Shown here: positions 24,716 through 33,043 of the stretch, in pieces | Layout: each line of letters starts with the position of its first letter | How positions within the stretch are numbered: position 1 is the first letter of the stretch | Assembly (NCBI RefSeq): GCF_000173655.1 | Contig: NZ_ABZU01000002.1 | Location: 186,001 to 250,000 of the forward strand | DNA from: Corynebacterium amycolatum SK46 | GTDB taxonomy: Bacteria; Actinomycetota; Actinomycetes; Mycobacteriales; Mycobacteriaceae | Direction: 5' to 3' | DNA length: 64,000 nucleotides | Position numbers and translations under genes: made by a program | Notes under the pieces: model-generated | Seen by the model: the letters and a program-made list of their open reading frames with translations, nothing else | Told to the model about the DNA's origin: nothing | Databases searched by the model: none

Positions 24716-26755
24716 TTACCGTATTTTTTGTGAGTCGTACTGGCTAATCGCGGCTTGCACGTACTGATCATTTCCGGAGTAGTTCACCTTCGGCGGAAGT
24801 GGATACTTCGAGGTCTGCAGGTTTAGCTGAGCATTCGAATTTCCCTGAGCAACGAAGTCTTTGACCACCTGACTGCAATAATTCGCTATCGCATCGCTGT
24901 CCCTGCGCGGAAAGACACAAAACTGCGGTACTGCACGGTGAACATGCGGTTCAACATCTGCAACCGTCATCTGTGCTCGTTTACGAGCCACAGCTTGTTT
25001 ATTACTTTGAATGACCTGCCGGGATTTCGCGGTAATCTGAGCCGCTCGTTGATCAAACTGGTTAGCTGAACTAATTGCTCTATGCAGCTCCGCTGCAATA
25101 ACAGACCAGTCCTTTTGCTCGCCAACCCATTCCACATTTTTTCCCTGAGATTTTGTGATTCCTCGGTAAATTAGGTTTCCAAATGCAGCCAGGCCGCAGA
25201 TCCACACTGTCATCGTCGTAAGGCCGAGCACATCACCTACAAGCAGTCGGGTGAGAACACTCAACACCGTGATTGCAAGCAGAATCCAAAAGGTCGTGAA
25301 GGGTTTGGTACGAACGGAAACTAGTTGAACGTTTCCCCAAGAGGGATTCGACCCGAAACCTGCGATGTAGTTCTCAATTTCAGCTTGCGATTGCGCCTGA
25401 TCGAACACGGTATGCCGACCTGTATCGGACGAATACAGCGCCCAGCGGTTACGCCGGTCGCCTGCTAGGTGTGTGCCGACAATATCGGCGATTCGACGCT
25501 GCTGAGAATCCACGTCACTGTGCGCACGCGCGCGAGAATTCTCATTAGCCGTTTTCTGAGCTTTGAGGTCATTGTGCGCTTTTACATATTCAGGTAACGC
25601 TAAATTTTCCCATTTTTTGTCCTCGGCTTGCGCCACATTGCTGACGCACTTCTCCCAAACTTGCCTATTCTGCGCATAATTATCTGTAATGCGGCGCCAG
25701 GAACTTACAACTTGGCCATGCCTAGATTGCTTGAAAGCCTTTGCTTTTGCCCTAGCCTCCGAATCGCGAGCAGACTCAATCTGAGCCTTTTTCGCTGTCG
25801 TCTGTTGAAGCGTCTGGTTCCAAGCGCTCAACTGTTGCTGTGCGCTTGTGATGTCAGAGTTAACCTCGCTGAGCTCGTATTCCTTTCCATCAATAAGGTC
25901 TGGTAAACGGCCCTCTTCTGCATCCAACTGCGTTGGTTCTGCCAGCAACTCATCTACATCGCTGTTGGCAAGACGAAAGTCAGACTCAGCTGACTGTAAA
26001 GCACTCTCAGCGTCGGAAAGCAGCGCTTTCGCTTGCTTGCGTGCTCTTTCGCATTGATTTTTATCAGCATTGTATTGCGCTGTTTCACGGTCAAAGCGAC
26101 CATCATCAATCGGTTTGGGAAACTGCAGTTTGGAATCTTCAAGGCTGTCGATTCGCTGCTGATGACGATATTCATCTTCTACCGATTGCCGGTGAGCATC
26201 AGCTAACCGCTGTCGCTCAAAGTAGTCATTGCCGTCATAGTCACGAATCTGCCGATCGAGGTCCTCGGAATACTGCTGCGCGTCTTTAAGCTTTCGCGTC
26301 GCATCTTGAATCTGCCCGTCGATATCATCGATCCGGCTTTCCCAGCGCTGCATCTCCAATTTGAATCGACCATCATCAACCGGCTTTTGCAAAGAGTGCA
26401 GTCGGTTTTCAGCCTGGTGAAACTCGTATTCGGCTTGCTGCTTGGCCAATCGCGCAGACGATACCCGGTCCCGCGCATCTTCAGCTTGACGACGTGCTGC
26501 TGCTAGCCGACCGGAGTAGGAGGCGCGCTTAGAAGCAACAGCATCCAATTCATCATGGAACCCCTGCAGCTCCGAAGAAACTTCATCACGCTGATCGCAG
26601 AGAGCTCCGATATGAGATTGATAATTCGAGACCTGAGTTTTCGCTTTGTTGATCTCAGCCTCAAATTTCGACACCTGCGATTGATAATTACGCGTGACAT
26701 CGTCACTAATTTTCTGGGCCAACTCTGCTGAAGTTGGCGAAACAAAAGACATCAT
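24716..26755 (-). CDS. Long coiled-coil membrane protein
   Basis: Function not recognised. 679 residues. Residues 10-450 are charged heptad-rich coiled coil with no nucleotide-binding motif. Two membrane helices follow (about 485-507 and 513-533), then a basic helical tail. A short segment is duplicated: PVDDGRF (about 127) and PIDDGRF (about 213), each followed by an acidic helix, and the DNA at the two sites is nearly the same. It starts with two ATG codons and ends 14 bases before the next gene. A scaffold or tether role for the GTPases is only an inference. Confidence 0.65.
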   Translation of the reverse strand: MMSFVSPTSAELAQKISDDVTRNYQSQVSKFEAEINKAKTQVSNYQSHIGALCDQRDEVSSELQGFHDELDAVASKRASYSGRLAAARRQAEDARDRVSSARLAKQQAEYEFHQAENRLHSLQKPVDDGRFKLEMQRWESRIDDIDGQIQDATRKLKDAQQYSEDLDRQIRDYDGNDYFERQRLADAHRQSVEDEYRHQQRIDSLEDSKLQFPKPIDDGRFDRETAQYNADKNQCERARKQAKALLSDAESALQSAESDFRLANSDVDELLAEPTQLDAEEGRLPDLIDGKEYELSEVNSDITSAQQQLSAWNQTLQQTTAKKAQIESARDSEARAKAKAFKQSRHGQVVSSWRRITDNYAQNRQVWEKCVSNVAQAEDKKWENLALPEYVKAHNDLKAQKTANENSRARAHSDVDSQQRRIADIVGTHLAGDRRNRWALYSSDTGRHTVFDQAQSQAEIENYIAGFGSNPSWGNVQLVSVRTKPFTTFWILLAITVLSVLTRLLVGDVLGLTTMTVWICGLAAFGNLIYRGITKSQGKNVEWVGEQKDWSVIAAELHRAISSANQFDQRAAQITAKSRQVIQSNKQAVARKRAQMTVADVEPHVHRAVPQFCVFPRRDSDAIANYCSQVVKDFVAQGNSNAQLNLQTSKYPLPPKVNYSGNDQYVQAAISQYDSQKIR

Positions 26756-26797
26756 GGGAGAACTCGAAATCGTTACGAATATGACTGCCGATTCGCT

Positions 26798-27595
26798 TTA
26801 GTGCTCCTTAATCAGGCGAGTATTTCCCCAGCGGTCGTGGTAGCCCTGGTTGTACGGCGAATTCATCACGGAGAAGAAGCGCACAACGTACGCAATGCCC
26901 GCTGCAAAGCTTCCGATAAATGGCACCAAAGAATAGAAAAGGTTGATGTTGCGCTTTACCGCGTGGCCAAATCCCATTGGTCGACCATCCGTAGTGATCA
27001 AACGTAGGCCAAGGATTTTCTTTCCGAGAGTCTGCCCCATGGCGCCCTCTAGACAAACTTTGTAGGCGAAGCCAAGGATGAACATAAGAATTGCACTAAT
27101 AATCATGCCTCCAATTACTGCCTCATCACTGCCCGCGGCACTGCCTCCGCCTACAAAAATCACGTAAATCACGAACTGAACGAGACCGATGATTAGCGCA
27201 TCGATGAGGTAGGCACCAGCCCTTTGTCCCAGGGAGGCATTTGTATAAGTCGGATCTGCCCACTGCTGTTCGTGCAGTGTTACTGGAGCAACCTGAGCCA
27301 TGCCCGGCTGTACCACCGACTGCTGAAAATGATGGGGCTGTTCAGATAGTTGACCAGCAGCGGATACGGACTGGTACGGCTGCTGATCAGCGACAGGCTG
27401 TGTGGGCATAATGTACGGGTTTTCCTGGCCGTACAGGGGCTGCTGCTGCGACAGCTGAGGTTGCTGCTGTTGAGGAGCCCCGAAACCAAACTGTGTGTTG
27501 GCCTGTGGCTGGCCACCGGAAACTCCTGCCTGGCCTCCGGCTCTGCGTGGCTGAACGGTGCGGCGAACCGGGTTATTGGGATTCTGCTGATTCAT
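26798..27595 (-). CDS. RDD-family membrane protein with PVRR..PRR tag
   Basis: 265 residues. The first 125 are rich in Gln, Pro and Gly and open with NPVRRTVQPRRA, the tag seen in two other island proteins. The RDD domain follows: RAGAYLIDALIIGLV, further membrane helices, the sequence MGQTLGKKILGLRLITTDGR and a C-terminal YHDRWGNTRLI. RDD proteins are poorly understood membrane proteins, some linked to transport or envelope stress. It is the first gene of the operon running through the sigma factor and the GTPases, under promoter C. Confidence 0.8.
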   Translation of the reverse strand: MNQQNPNNPVRRTVQPRRAGGQAGVSGGQPQANTQFGFGAPQQQQPQLSQQQPLYGQENPYIMPTQPVADQQPYQSVSAAGQLSEQPHHFQQSVVQPGMAQVAPVTLHEQQWADPTYTNASLGQRAGAYLIDALIIGLVQFVIYVIFVGGGSAAGSDEAVIGGMIISAILMFILGFAYKVCLEGAMGQTLGKKILGLRLITTDGRPMGFGHAVKRNINLFYSLVPFIGSFAAGIAYVVRFFSVMNSPYNQGYHDRWGNTRLIKEH

Positions 27596-27719
27596 TAGAG
27601 GTTCTCTTTCCTTGGGAGGGGGTGACGTAAGGATCTAAGTCGCGGAAGAAGACAAGAGAAGTGAACTTGGAAACAATCCTTGCCCTTGTTGATTCCTCAA
27701 TTCCTTGCGACTTTCACTC

Positions 27720-27749
27720 CTTAGAGGACGCCGCGGCTCAAAATGTTCC
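27720..27749 (-). promoter_or_regulatory. ECF-type island promoter C (RDD-coiled coil-sigma-GTPase operon)
   Basis: Minus strand: GGAAC (27749-27745), 17 bases, CCTCTAAG (27727-27720). It sits upstream of the operon that contains the ECF sigma gene, so it is the probable autoregulatory site. Confidence 0.8.
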
Positions 27750-27869
27750 TGACGAACGCTAAAAACTTTTTCTGCTCTGGATTTCAAAGCCAGACGCAAA
27801 AAGGATGAAACTGGCCCACATGCGTTGTCGCTGCACGTTGACGATGCTAAAAGGGGCGGAGAAACGACG

Positions 27870-27897
27870 AATCCCGCCTTTAACCAAAGGCGGGATT
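27870..27897 (-). terminator. Terminator after the J-like membrane protein
   Basis: A perfect 12-bp stem AATCCCGCCTTT/AAAGGCGGGATT with a 4-base loop. The following T-run is weak, but it lies nine bases past the stop codon. Confidence 0.7.
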
Positions 27898-27905
27898 GTT
27901 TCAGG

Positions 27906-28823
27906 CTAGGAGCCCTGAGATGTTGTCTTAACCAGCGTCATGCCGCGATACCACGCCAGCGACTGTGGAAGCAGGCATAGGATCAGAGCGAGGATTGACA
28001 AAACCAGATAACAAGTGAATTCCCACCAGTAATAGAACCCGAAGTGGTAGTCAAAAACAAAGAAAGGTACGTCTATAACAAAGATCATGGCGTCGTTAAT
28101 CAGATTAAGACCTGGTACCAGTGCAGCTGTCAGTAAAAGACCAATTTTAAGTCGACGATACATTCCAGAACTTGTGAATCCACTGACCAAGGTCATGACG
28201 ATTATTCCCAGAATTGCTACCCGGGAAAATATGTTTATTACCACCTTCAAAAACATAAACCAGGGCGATTCAGAATATTCGAGACTTTGAACAAAGGTAA
28301 AGACTCCATCACCAATCCAGAAAACTGCTAATCCGGCCAACGTCACGATAGCGGCCTGAATAGTCTTTGGTATACGTACCCACACGTCTTTAAGCGTTGC
28401 TTCCGGCGCTAGTGGTTGCACCGGCGCAAACGTCGTGGTGACTGTCCGCATGATTACGCTGTTGTGGGATTCCGAAGACACGGTCGGAGTCATGTCACCG
28501 ACAGCACTGTGACCACGCGGAGCATCAACACCTCCCTGCCCTAAGGCATTTAGCCCATGGGAGCTTCTCGTTGTCGCCAAATCCGCTAAGAAATCCGTCG
28601 TTACCTCCGGTGGCGAAAAGGGACTCTGCAAGGCCTGGTCATAGCGCTGTTTTTTGCTCTCATCTGCGAAAATTGCAACTACATAACCTGCAAGTTCTTT
28701 CTTTTCGGCATCCCAACTTTGAGAGTCGGTACTGTTAATCTGCTGTTGAATTTTGTTAGCTACAACAGCTCCGGGCTGGCTAGGATCCACCGCAAAAACT
28801 GCGTATAAATCAATCCCGCTCAT
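27906..28823 (-). CDS. Membrane protein with a J-domain-like N-terminus lacking HPD
   Basis: 305 residues. The first 65 (DLYAVFAVDPSQPGAVVANK, then a helix ending AIFADESKKQRYDQAL) match the start and last helix of a DnaJ J-domain, but the central His-Pro-Asp that activates Hsp70 is absent. A polar linker and about four membrane helices follow (roughly 135-165, 175-200, 215-240, 265-290). With a membrane Hsp70-type protein in the same island, it may be a divergent partner or an inactive J-like domain. It has its own island promoter D and terminator. Confidence 0.7.
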   Translation of the reverse strand: MSGIDLYAVFAVDPSQPGAVVANKIQQQINSTDSQSWDAEKKELAGYVVAIFADESKKQRYDQALQSPFSPPEVTTDFLADLATTRSSHGLNALGQGGVDAPRGHSAVGDMTPTVSSESHNSVIMRTVTTTFAPVQPLAPEATLKDVWVRIPKTIQAAIVTLAGLAVFWIGDGVFTFVQSLEYSESPWFMFLKVVINIFSRVAILGIIVMTLVSGFTSSGMYRRLKIGLLLTAALVPGLNLINDAMIFVIDVPFFVFDYHFGFYYWWEFTCYLVLSILALILCLLPQSLAWYRGMTLVKTTSQGS

Positions 28824-28889
28824 TTGGGAAGGCCTCCTCTTCTAGTCACGGCAATCTTTGCCGCACACAAACACTCATGGGGTTCATGT

Positions 28890-28919
28890 ATTAGAGGAGA
28901 CCGAGCACCGAAATGTTCC
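28890..28919 (-). promoter_or_regulatory. ECF-type island promoter D (J-like membrane protein)
   Basis: Minus strand: GGAAC (28919-28915; GGGAAC), 17 bases, CCTCTAAT (28897-28890), followed by ACATGAAC. The start codon is 66 bases downstream. Confidence 0.8.
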
Positions 28920-28992
28920 CGGCTTTGCCGAATTAGGAATTAAGCCTAACTGGTTGTCTCTCCAGAAAGCGCCTACAAAATCGAGTGAATGC

Positions 28993-30339
28993 CTAAATTC
29001 CCAAAACTGACTTAGCAATCAGGAAGTAGATGATTAGGCCGGAGGCATCGACAAGCGTGGTAATGAATGGGTTGGCGAAGACCGCCGGGTCAATGCCGAA
29101 CTTCTTACCAATCAGCGGCATAATGCCGCCGACAGTGGCAGCGAGAGTACAGATACCCAGCAGCGTCAGGCCGATAACGAGGCCTATGTCCCAACCATAA
29201 ACCAACCCCGCCAAGAGTAGGCCGAGAGTACCCAGCAGCAGGCCGAGGAACGCACCAACTCTCACCTCTCGGAGTATGACCTTGAAAAGGTCGCTGGGTT
29301 GAACATCCCCTAGTGCCAGCGCACGGGTAATAGTAGTGGCAGCCTGGTTGCCAGTATTGCCACCAGTACCAATCAGCAGCGGCACGAACACCGAAAGAAC
29401 CACCATCTGAGACAGAGTCTCTTCGAAGGTTTCCAGGACTTGCACGGTCAATGTCGCACCAATAGCCAGTACAAGCAACCAGACCACACGGGAGCGGACG
29501 ATCTCAAAGATCGGCGTAGCAAGGTAAGGCAAACGTAGCGGCTCAGAACCTGAAATACGAGCTTGGTCCTCGGAGTCTGCTTCCTCCAGAATCCGGAGTG
29601 CGTCGTCCACCGTGAGCAGACCGATAACGCGCTGCTCGCTATCGACGATCGGTAAAGCTAAGCGCTTACGATCGGCGCACATGCGAGCCACCTTCTCCTC
29701 AGACTCAGTAGCCTCTGCGTAGTCTGCTTTCCGCAAAATTGCCGCAATATGGATATCACTGCTGGCACGCATCAAATCACGAAGACTTATCACGCCCACC
29801 AGTCGACGATTCCGATTCGACACCGGCAACGTGTAGATGGATTCCGCATCATCCAAATGGTTATAGACCGTCTCCAAGGCCTCGCCCGCCGTCATATCGT
29901 CATGAAGTGACACCAGCTCCGGGCTCATCCGACGCCCAATGGAACCGTCGGGGTAACCGAGGACGATGTTGGTCAGCTCTCGCTCATCATCCGGTAGATT
30001 GGCGAGCAGTTTTGCAGCGACAGACGCAGGCAGCTCGTCGAGCAGTTCTGCTCGATCGTCCGGTTCCATCTCCGCGAAAACTGCGGTGACTTCAGGATCA
30101 CGGAGGCTGTCGATTAGGTGCGCCTGCAGCGCTGAGTCCAACTCATCGAAGGTTTCAACCGCCGTGTCTTTCGGCAGTGTGCGGTAGAACAACGCACGTT
30201 CCTCATGGCTGAGGCGGCGCATCTTTCGAGCGGCAGCTTTGGGCTCAACATCAATTAAGAGCCGCGACAATGTCGCCACGTCGTGTGAGCGAAGCGCGGA
30301 CTCGAGATCTCGATCATGAAGGGTTCTGGCGTTGCCCAT
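28993..30339 (-). CDS. mgtE: MgtE-family magnesium transporter
   Basis: 448 residues in the standard MgtE layout: N-terminal helical domain (about 10-130), a CBS pair (about 135-255; SIYTLPVSNRNRRLVGVIS and LALPIVDSEQRVIG), a connecting helix and five membrane helices. The pore segment LLIGTGGNTGNQAATTITRAL is conserved. It carries Mg2+ (and perhaps Co2+) through the inner membrane, gated by Mg2+ at the CBS region. GGGAGG lies upstream of the ATG. No island-type promoter precedes it, so it is probably a housekeeping gene within the island. Confidence 0.93.
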   Translation of the reverse strand: MGNARTLHDRDLESALRSHDVATLSRLLIDVEPKAAARKMRRLSHEERALFYRTLPKDTAVETFDELDSALQAHLIDSLRDPEVTAVFAEMEPDDRAELLDELPASVAAKLLANLPDDERELTNIVLGYPDGSIGRRMSPELVSLHDDMTAGEALETVYNHLDDAESIYTLPVSNRNRRLVGVISLRDLMRASSDIHIAAILRKADYAEATESEEKVARMCADRKRLALPIVDSEQRVIGLLTVDDALRILEEADSEDQARISGSEPLRLPYLATPIFEIVRSRVVWLLVLAIGATLTVQVLETFEETLSQMVVLSVFVPLLIGTGGNTGNQAATTITRALALGDVQPSDLFKVILREVRVGAFLGLLLGTLGLLLAGLVYGWDIGLVIGLTLLGICTLAATVGGIMPLIGKKFGIDPAVFANPFITTLVDASGLIIYFLIAKSVLGI

Positions 30340-30514
30340 GATCCAGCATGCCTCCCGCTGCTCTCACCTGGTACCGGCTGTACCGACCTCTTTTGAGCAT
30401 ACCGGCAAGCACGAGGTTTAACCCCACAGAGCACGAACCTGACCGCCATGTTGCGGCTCCAAGCTCTGGCCAAACCAGGCCAGCCGCAAGCTAGGAACAA
30501 CCGTAAAGATTGTT

Positions 30515-31099
30515 CTAGACCCGCATCCTCTGTACAAACTTTTCAAAACTGCCATCTACCCTAAAACTCTCATCCAAAAGCGGATTAGATGCGTGATCCT
30601 TATCATAACGAACATAAATAGCCAGATCTCGGTTGTCATTTATCAACATTGCCTGACCTCCATAACCGAACTCGAAGGCTATAAAACCAGGTAACTCATA
30701 CTCTCTATAATTTGGCCACGATTCTCGGTAAGCATCGACTCGCTCAATCCATGACTCAACGCCAATATAGACATAATTTGTACATAATTGTGCAGCTACT
30801 GAGGGAACCTCAACATTTGGAATACCGTGAAGGATATCTTGACTGCAATCCTTAGAGGTCATTGGTATCAACGTGGGCGCTTTAGAAGTCAACGAAGGTC
30901 GCACCCCCTCAATGTCCGGGCCTTCGTACAAGCGAACATCATGAGGCTCGGCCGGCTCTTTTCGACTACCGTACCAAATACCTCCAGTACAGATCGCCAA
31001 ACTTAGTACAGCTACCCCAATCAGCATACTAATGTTGACTACACCAATTCTGTTAATTTGAATCTTAATCCAGCCGGCCATTACAGCTATTATCTTCAC
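30515..31099 (-). CDS. Small membrane-anchored protein, paralogue of the next gene upstream
   Basis: Function not recognised. 194 residues with one membrane helix (about 18-42) and an outside domain with two cysteines. The segment YELPGFIAFEFGY aligns with VEIPDYLAFSYSD of the gene at 31096-31830, which it overlaps by four bases (ATGA). Both are AT-richer than the surrounding genes. It is the second gene of a two-gene operon under promoter F. Confidence 0.55.
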   Translation of the reverse strand: MKIIAVMAGWIKIQINRIGVVNISMLIGVAVLSLAICTGGIWYGSRKEPAEPHDVRLYEGPDIEGVRPSLTSKAPTLIPMTSKDCSQDILHGIPNVEVPSVAAQLCTNYVYIGVESWIERVDAYRESWPNYREYELPGFIAFEFGYGGQAMLINDNRDLAIYVRYDKDHASNPLLDESFRVDGSFEKFVQRMRV

Positions 31100-31830
31100 C
31101 AGAAATCTTCCTCTCCGGACAAAAGAGAATACAATCTATGACGCCAGTATCCAGCAATTCGATCGCTTTTCTCACTAGTCCAGTGAGTGCACTCTACCTC
31201 GATTAGATAAGATCTATCCTCAGGGTATATATCTGTTCGATAATATTTTTGATAACCTGTCTCTGAGTAATCAGAATAAGAGAAGGCAAGGTAATCAGGT
31301 ATTTCCACCTTGACATACCCATCAAGCGCTTCTGCACCAGATAAGTGCTTATCAATTAGCTCTCGGTCGAACACAATCGTATAGACCTGATTAGCACATC
31401 CTCCATCTAAATAAAACTCGGACGAATAGCCGTCCACCTTTTCTCCCGCTAGACGTGGCGTATTACTCTCGGATTTTTCATTGGTTGCATGACTGAAAAC
31501 CCGCAAATATGGAGGAATTTGATCAGAAATATCCCGAGGCATTCCTGGCGGAGTAAATGCATAGTCGTCCGCCTGGGACGCCTCCGAATAAGCAACTGCA
31601 CCTGAGCCGAGGAGCATTCCGGCGCAGGCCAAAAGAACAACTTTACGACGCTTGTTCAAAATGGCCTTCTTAGATCGCGATCTCTCCGAAGCCTGTTTGT
31701 TTCCAATCTGGTTGTCAGGACGTGGGAGATCTTCAGACGCCTGAGCGCGTGGGCGATCCTCCAAGGACGATATGGAATCGCTGCTTATCACCAGCCGTTG
31801 GGGCTTTCTACCGGGAATTGGACTCATCAT
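31096..31830 (-). CDS. Membrane-anchored protein of the island regulon, probably leaderless
   Basis: Function not recognised. 244 residues when started at the ATG pair at 31830/31827; a longer frame reaching 31914 would run across promoter F. The cytoplasmic start contains GRKPQRL, then a basic stretch, one membrane helix (about 62-84), and an outside domain with cysteines. It resembles the co-transcribed 30515-31099 product. The start codon lies only 4 bases past the -10-like block of promoter F, so the mRNA is probably leaderless. Confidence 0.6.
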   Translation of the reverse strand: MMSPIPGRKPQRLVISSDSISSLEDRPRAQASEDLPRPDNQIGNKQASERSRSKKAILNKRRKVVLLACAGMLLGSGAVAYSEASQADDYAFTPPGMPRDISDQIPPYLRVFSHATNEKSESNTPRLAGEKVDGYSSEFYLDGGCANQVYTIVFDRELIDKHLSGAEALDGYVKVEIPDYLAFSYSDYSETGYQKYYRTDIYPEDRSYLIEVECTHWTSEKSDRIAGYWRHRLYSLLSGEEDFW

Positions 31831-31834
31831 GCTT

Positions 31835-31864
31835 GTTAGAGTCCGCGCGCAACCAAAAAGTTCC
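31835..31864 (-). promoter_or_regulatory. ECF-type island promoter F (31830 gene pair)
   Basis: Minus strand: GGAAC (31864-31860; GGGAAC), 17 bases, ACTCTAAC (31842-31835). It has the same TTTTTGG extension as promoter B and departs from CCTCTAAT at two bases. Confidence 0.72.
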
Positions 31865-32066
31865 CTGTTCATACGAAATTTTTCAGTCTTTTCGGGAAAG
31901 AGCCTTAGCGGCAAAACTCGTGGGTTATTCGCAGAACGTGATGTTGTCGAACGCCTTCACCACTTGACTCCGAATCAGCGGCCAGGCCGTTCACACTCCA
32001 TCTCGCACAGGCACAGCACTTAGCTGTAGAGCCTCTCATATAACCGAGACACCAAGTAGAAGACAG

Positions 32067-32504
32067 CTAATCCGTACTCGCCCATATAATCGTCCCAAGA
32101 CGCACACAAGCCAAAATCACACCAATTGCTCCGCAGGTCAGACCTGCCCCATAAGCGTCGTTGTAAGCGCACACTACGGCGATAACCCCAAAGATTATGC
32201 CGACCACGAGAGATACAACGGATATAACCCCGATAGTCATTCCCTTTCGGAGTTCGTAGTAGTACTGTTCGGTCACCTCGTTTACTTCATGAGTCGCCAA
32301 ATGGCTGGTCAATAACAGCTCTTCTAGTTCTTCATTATCCAATTCCCCGGCTACGAACAGATTTTGAAGTTCTTCACCAGTTTGATCCTCGTATTGCCGA
32401 ATATGCCTAAAGATATACTCTTCTAAGGTCAGTCCCTCGTCCTCAGCGGTTTGCTCGAGCAGCAAATCGATGAAATCGTTCTTGAGCGGTAACTGGCTTT
32501 CCAC
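32067..32504 (-). CDS. Small acidic protein with two C-terminal membrane helices
   Basis: Function not recognised. 145 residues. The first 85 are strongly acidic and helical (EDEGLTLEEYIFRHIRQYED, GELDNEELEELL). Two membrane helices follow (about 90-112 and 115-140). It is under promoter E and no other gene follows it closely, so it appears monocistronic. No known domain is seen. Confidence 0.6.
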   Translation of the reverse strand: MESQLPLKNDFIDLLLEQTAEDEGLTLEEYIFRHIRQYEDQTGEELQNLFVAGELDNEELEELLLTSHLATHEVNEVTEQYYYELRKGMTIGVISVVSLVVGIIFGVIAVVCAYNDAYGAGLTCGAIGVILACVRLGTIIWASTD

Positions 32505-32598
32505 TGCGCCTCCTGGTCAACGTGATAATCAACCACCGGCCGACCAAATATCGCTTCCAACCGCACTGAAGCACGTCTCTAATAGCCGGTGTTCACGT

Positions 32599-32628
32599 AT
32601 TAGAGGGCTTGCGCGGTGGAAAAGTTCC
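32599..32628 (-). promoter_or_regulatory. ECF-type island promoter E (32067-32504)
   Basis: Minus strand: GGAAC (32628-32624), 17 bases, CCTCTAAT (32606-32599), then ACGTGAAC, nearly the same downstream bases as promoter D. The start codon is 94 bases downstream. Confidence 0.8.
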
Positions 32629-32680
32629 GAAGAAGGCGCACCAAATTCCCGAAAGCCATCTGCACCAAGCACAAACAGAA

Positions 32681-32724
32681 AACCCCGCCACAGAAAACAC
32701 TTGCGTGTTTCCCGCGACGGGGTT
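32681..32724 (-). terminator. Terminator of the S10 operon (after rpsQ)
   Basis: On the minus strand ACCCCG and CGGGGT arms enclose a second stem (AAACAC/GTGTTT), followed by TTTTC. It lies about 40 bases after the rpsQ stop and closes the rpsJ-rpsQ operon. Confidence 0.82.
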
Positions 32725-32764
32725 CTCGTCGTAAAGCCCTAGCTGATTGCTCAGCTGTCGGGTC

Positions 32765-33043
32765 TTACTTAGCCTTCTCGACGATCTCGATCAGGCGGTA
32801 GTGCTTGTCCTTGGAGAGCGGACGGCACTCTTCGATGCGGACGCGGTCGCCCACGCCAGCCTCTTCGTTCTCGTCGTGCGCCTTGACCTTGGAGTTCGTG
32901 CGCATGATCTTGCCGTACAGGGCGTGCTGCTTGCGGTCCTCGAGCTCGACAACGATGGTCTTCTGCATCTTGTCGGACACGACGTAACCGGTGCGCACCT
33001 TACGTGCGCCAGCCTCGGTGGTGTTCATGTTTTCCTCACTCAT
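32765..33043 (-). CDS. rpsQ: 30S ribosomal protein S17
   Basis: A 92-residue S17, a 16S rRNA-binding OB-fold protein of the small-subunit body. The family sequence [19 protein letters not shown] and the later [19 protein letters not shown] region are present. It starts with an ATGA overlap with rpmC and is the last gene of the S10 operon here, since rplN has been displaced to the far side of the accessory island. Confidence 0.96.
   Translation of the reverse strand: MSEENMNTTEAGARKVRTGYVVSDKMQKTIVVELEDRKQHALYGKIMRTNSKVKAHDENEEAGVGDRVRIEECRPLSKDKHYRLIEIVEKAK

Larger units (their letters stand above)
27596..27905. other. Gap between the RDD gene and the J-like gene
   Basis: Contains promoter C (27720-27749), a leader of about 124 bases for the RDD gene with AAGGAAAGAGAACC just before its ATG, and the terminator of the J-like gene (27870-27897). 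Nothing else is seen. Confidence 0.6.

Noticed and set aside
7083..32504. Island as a prophage or transposon
   Set aside because: No integrase, transposase, terminal repeats or phage structural genes are seen; most genes match host base composition.
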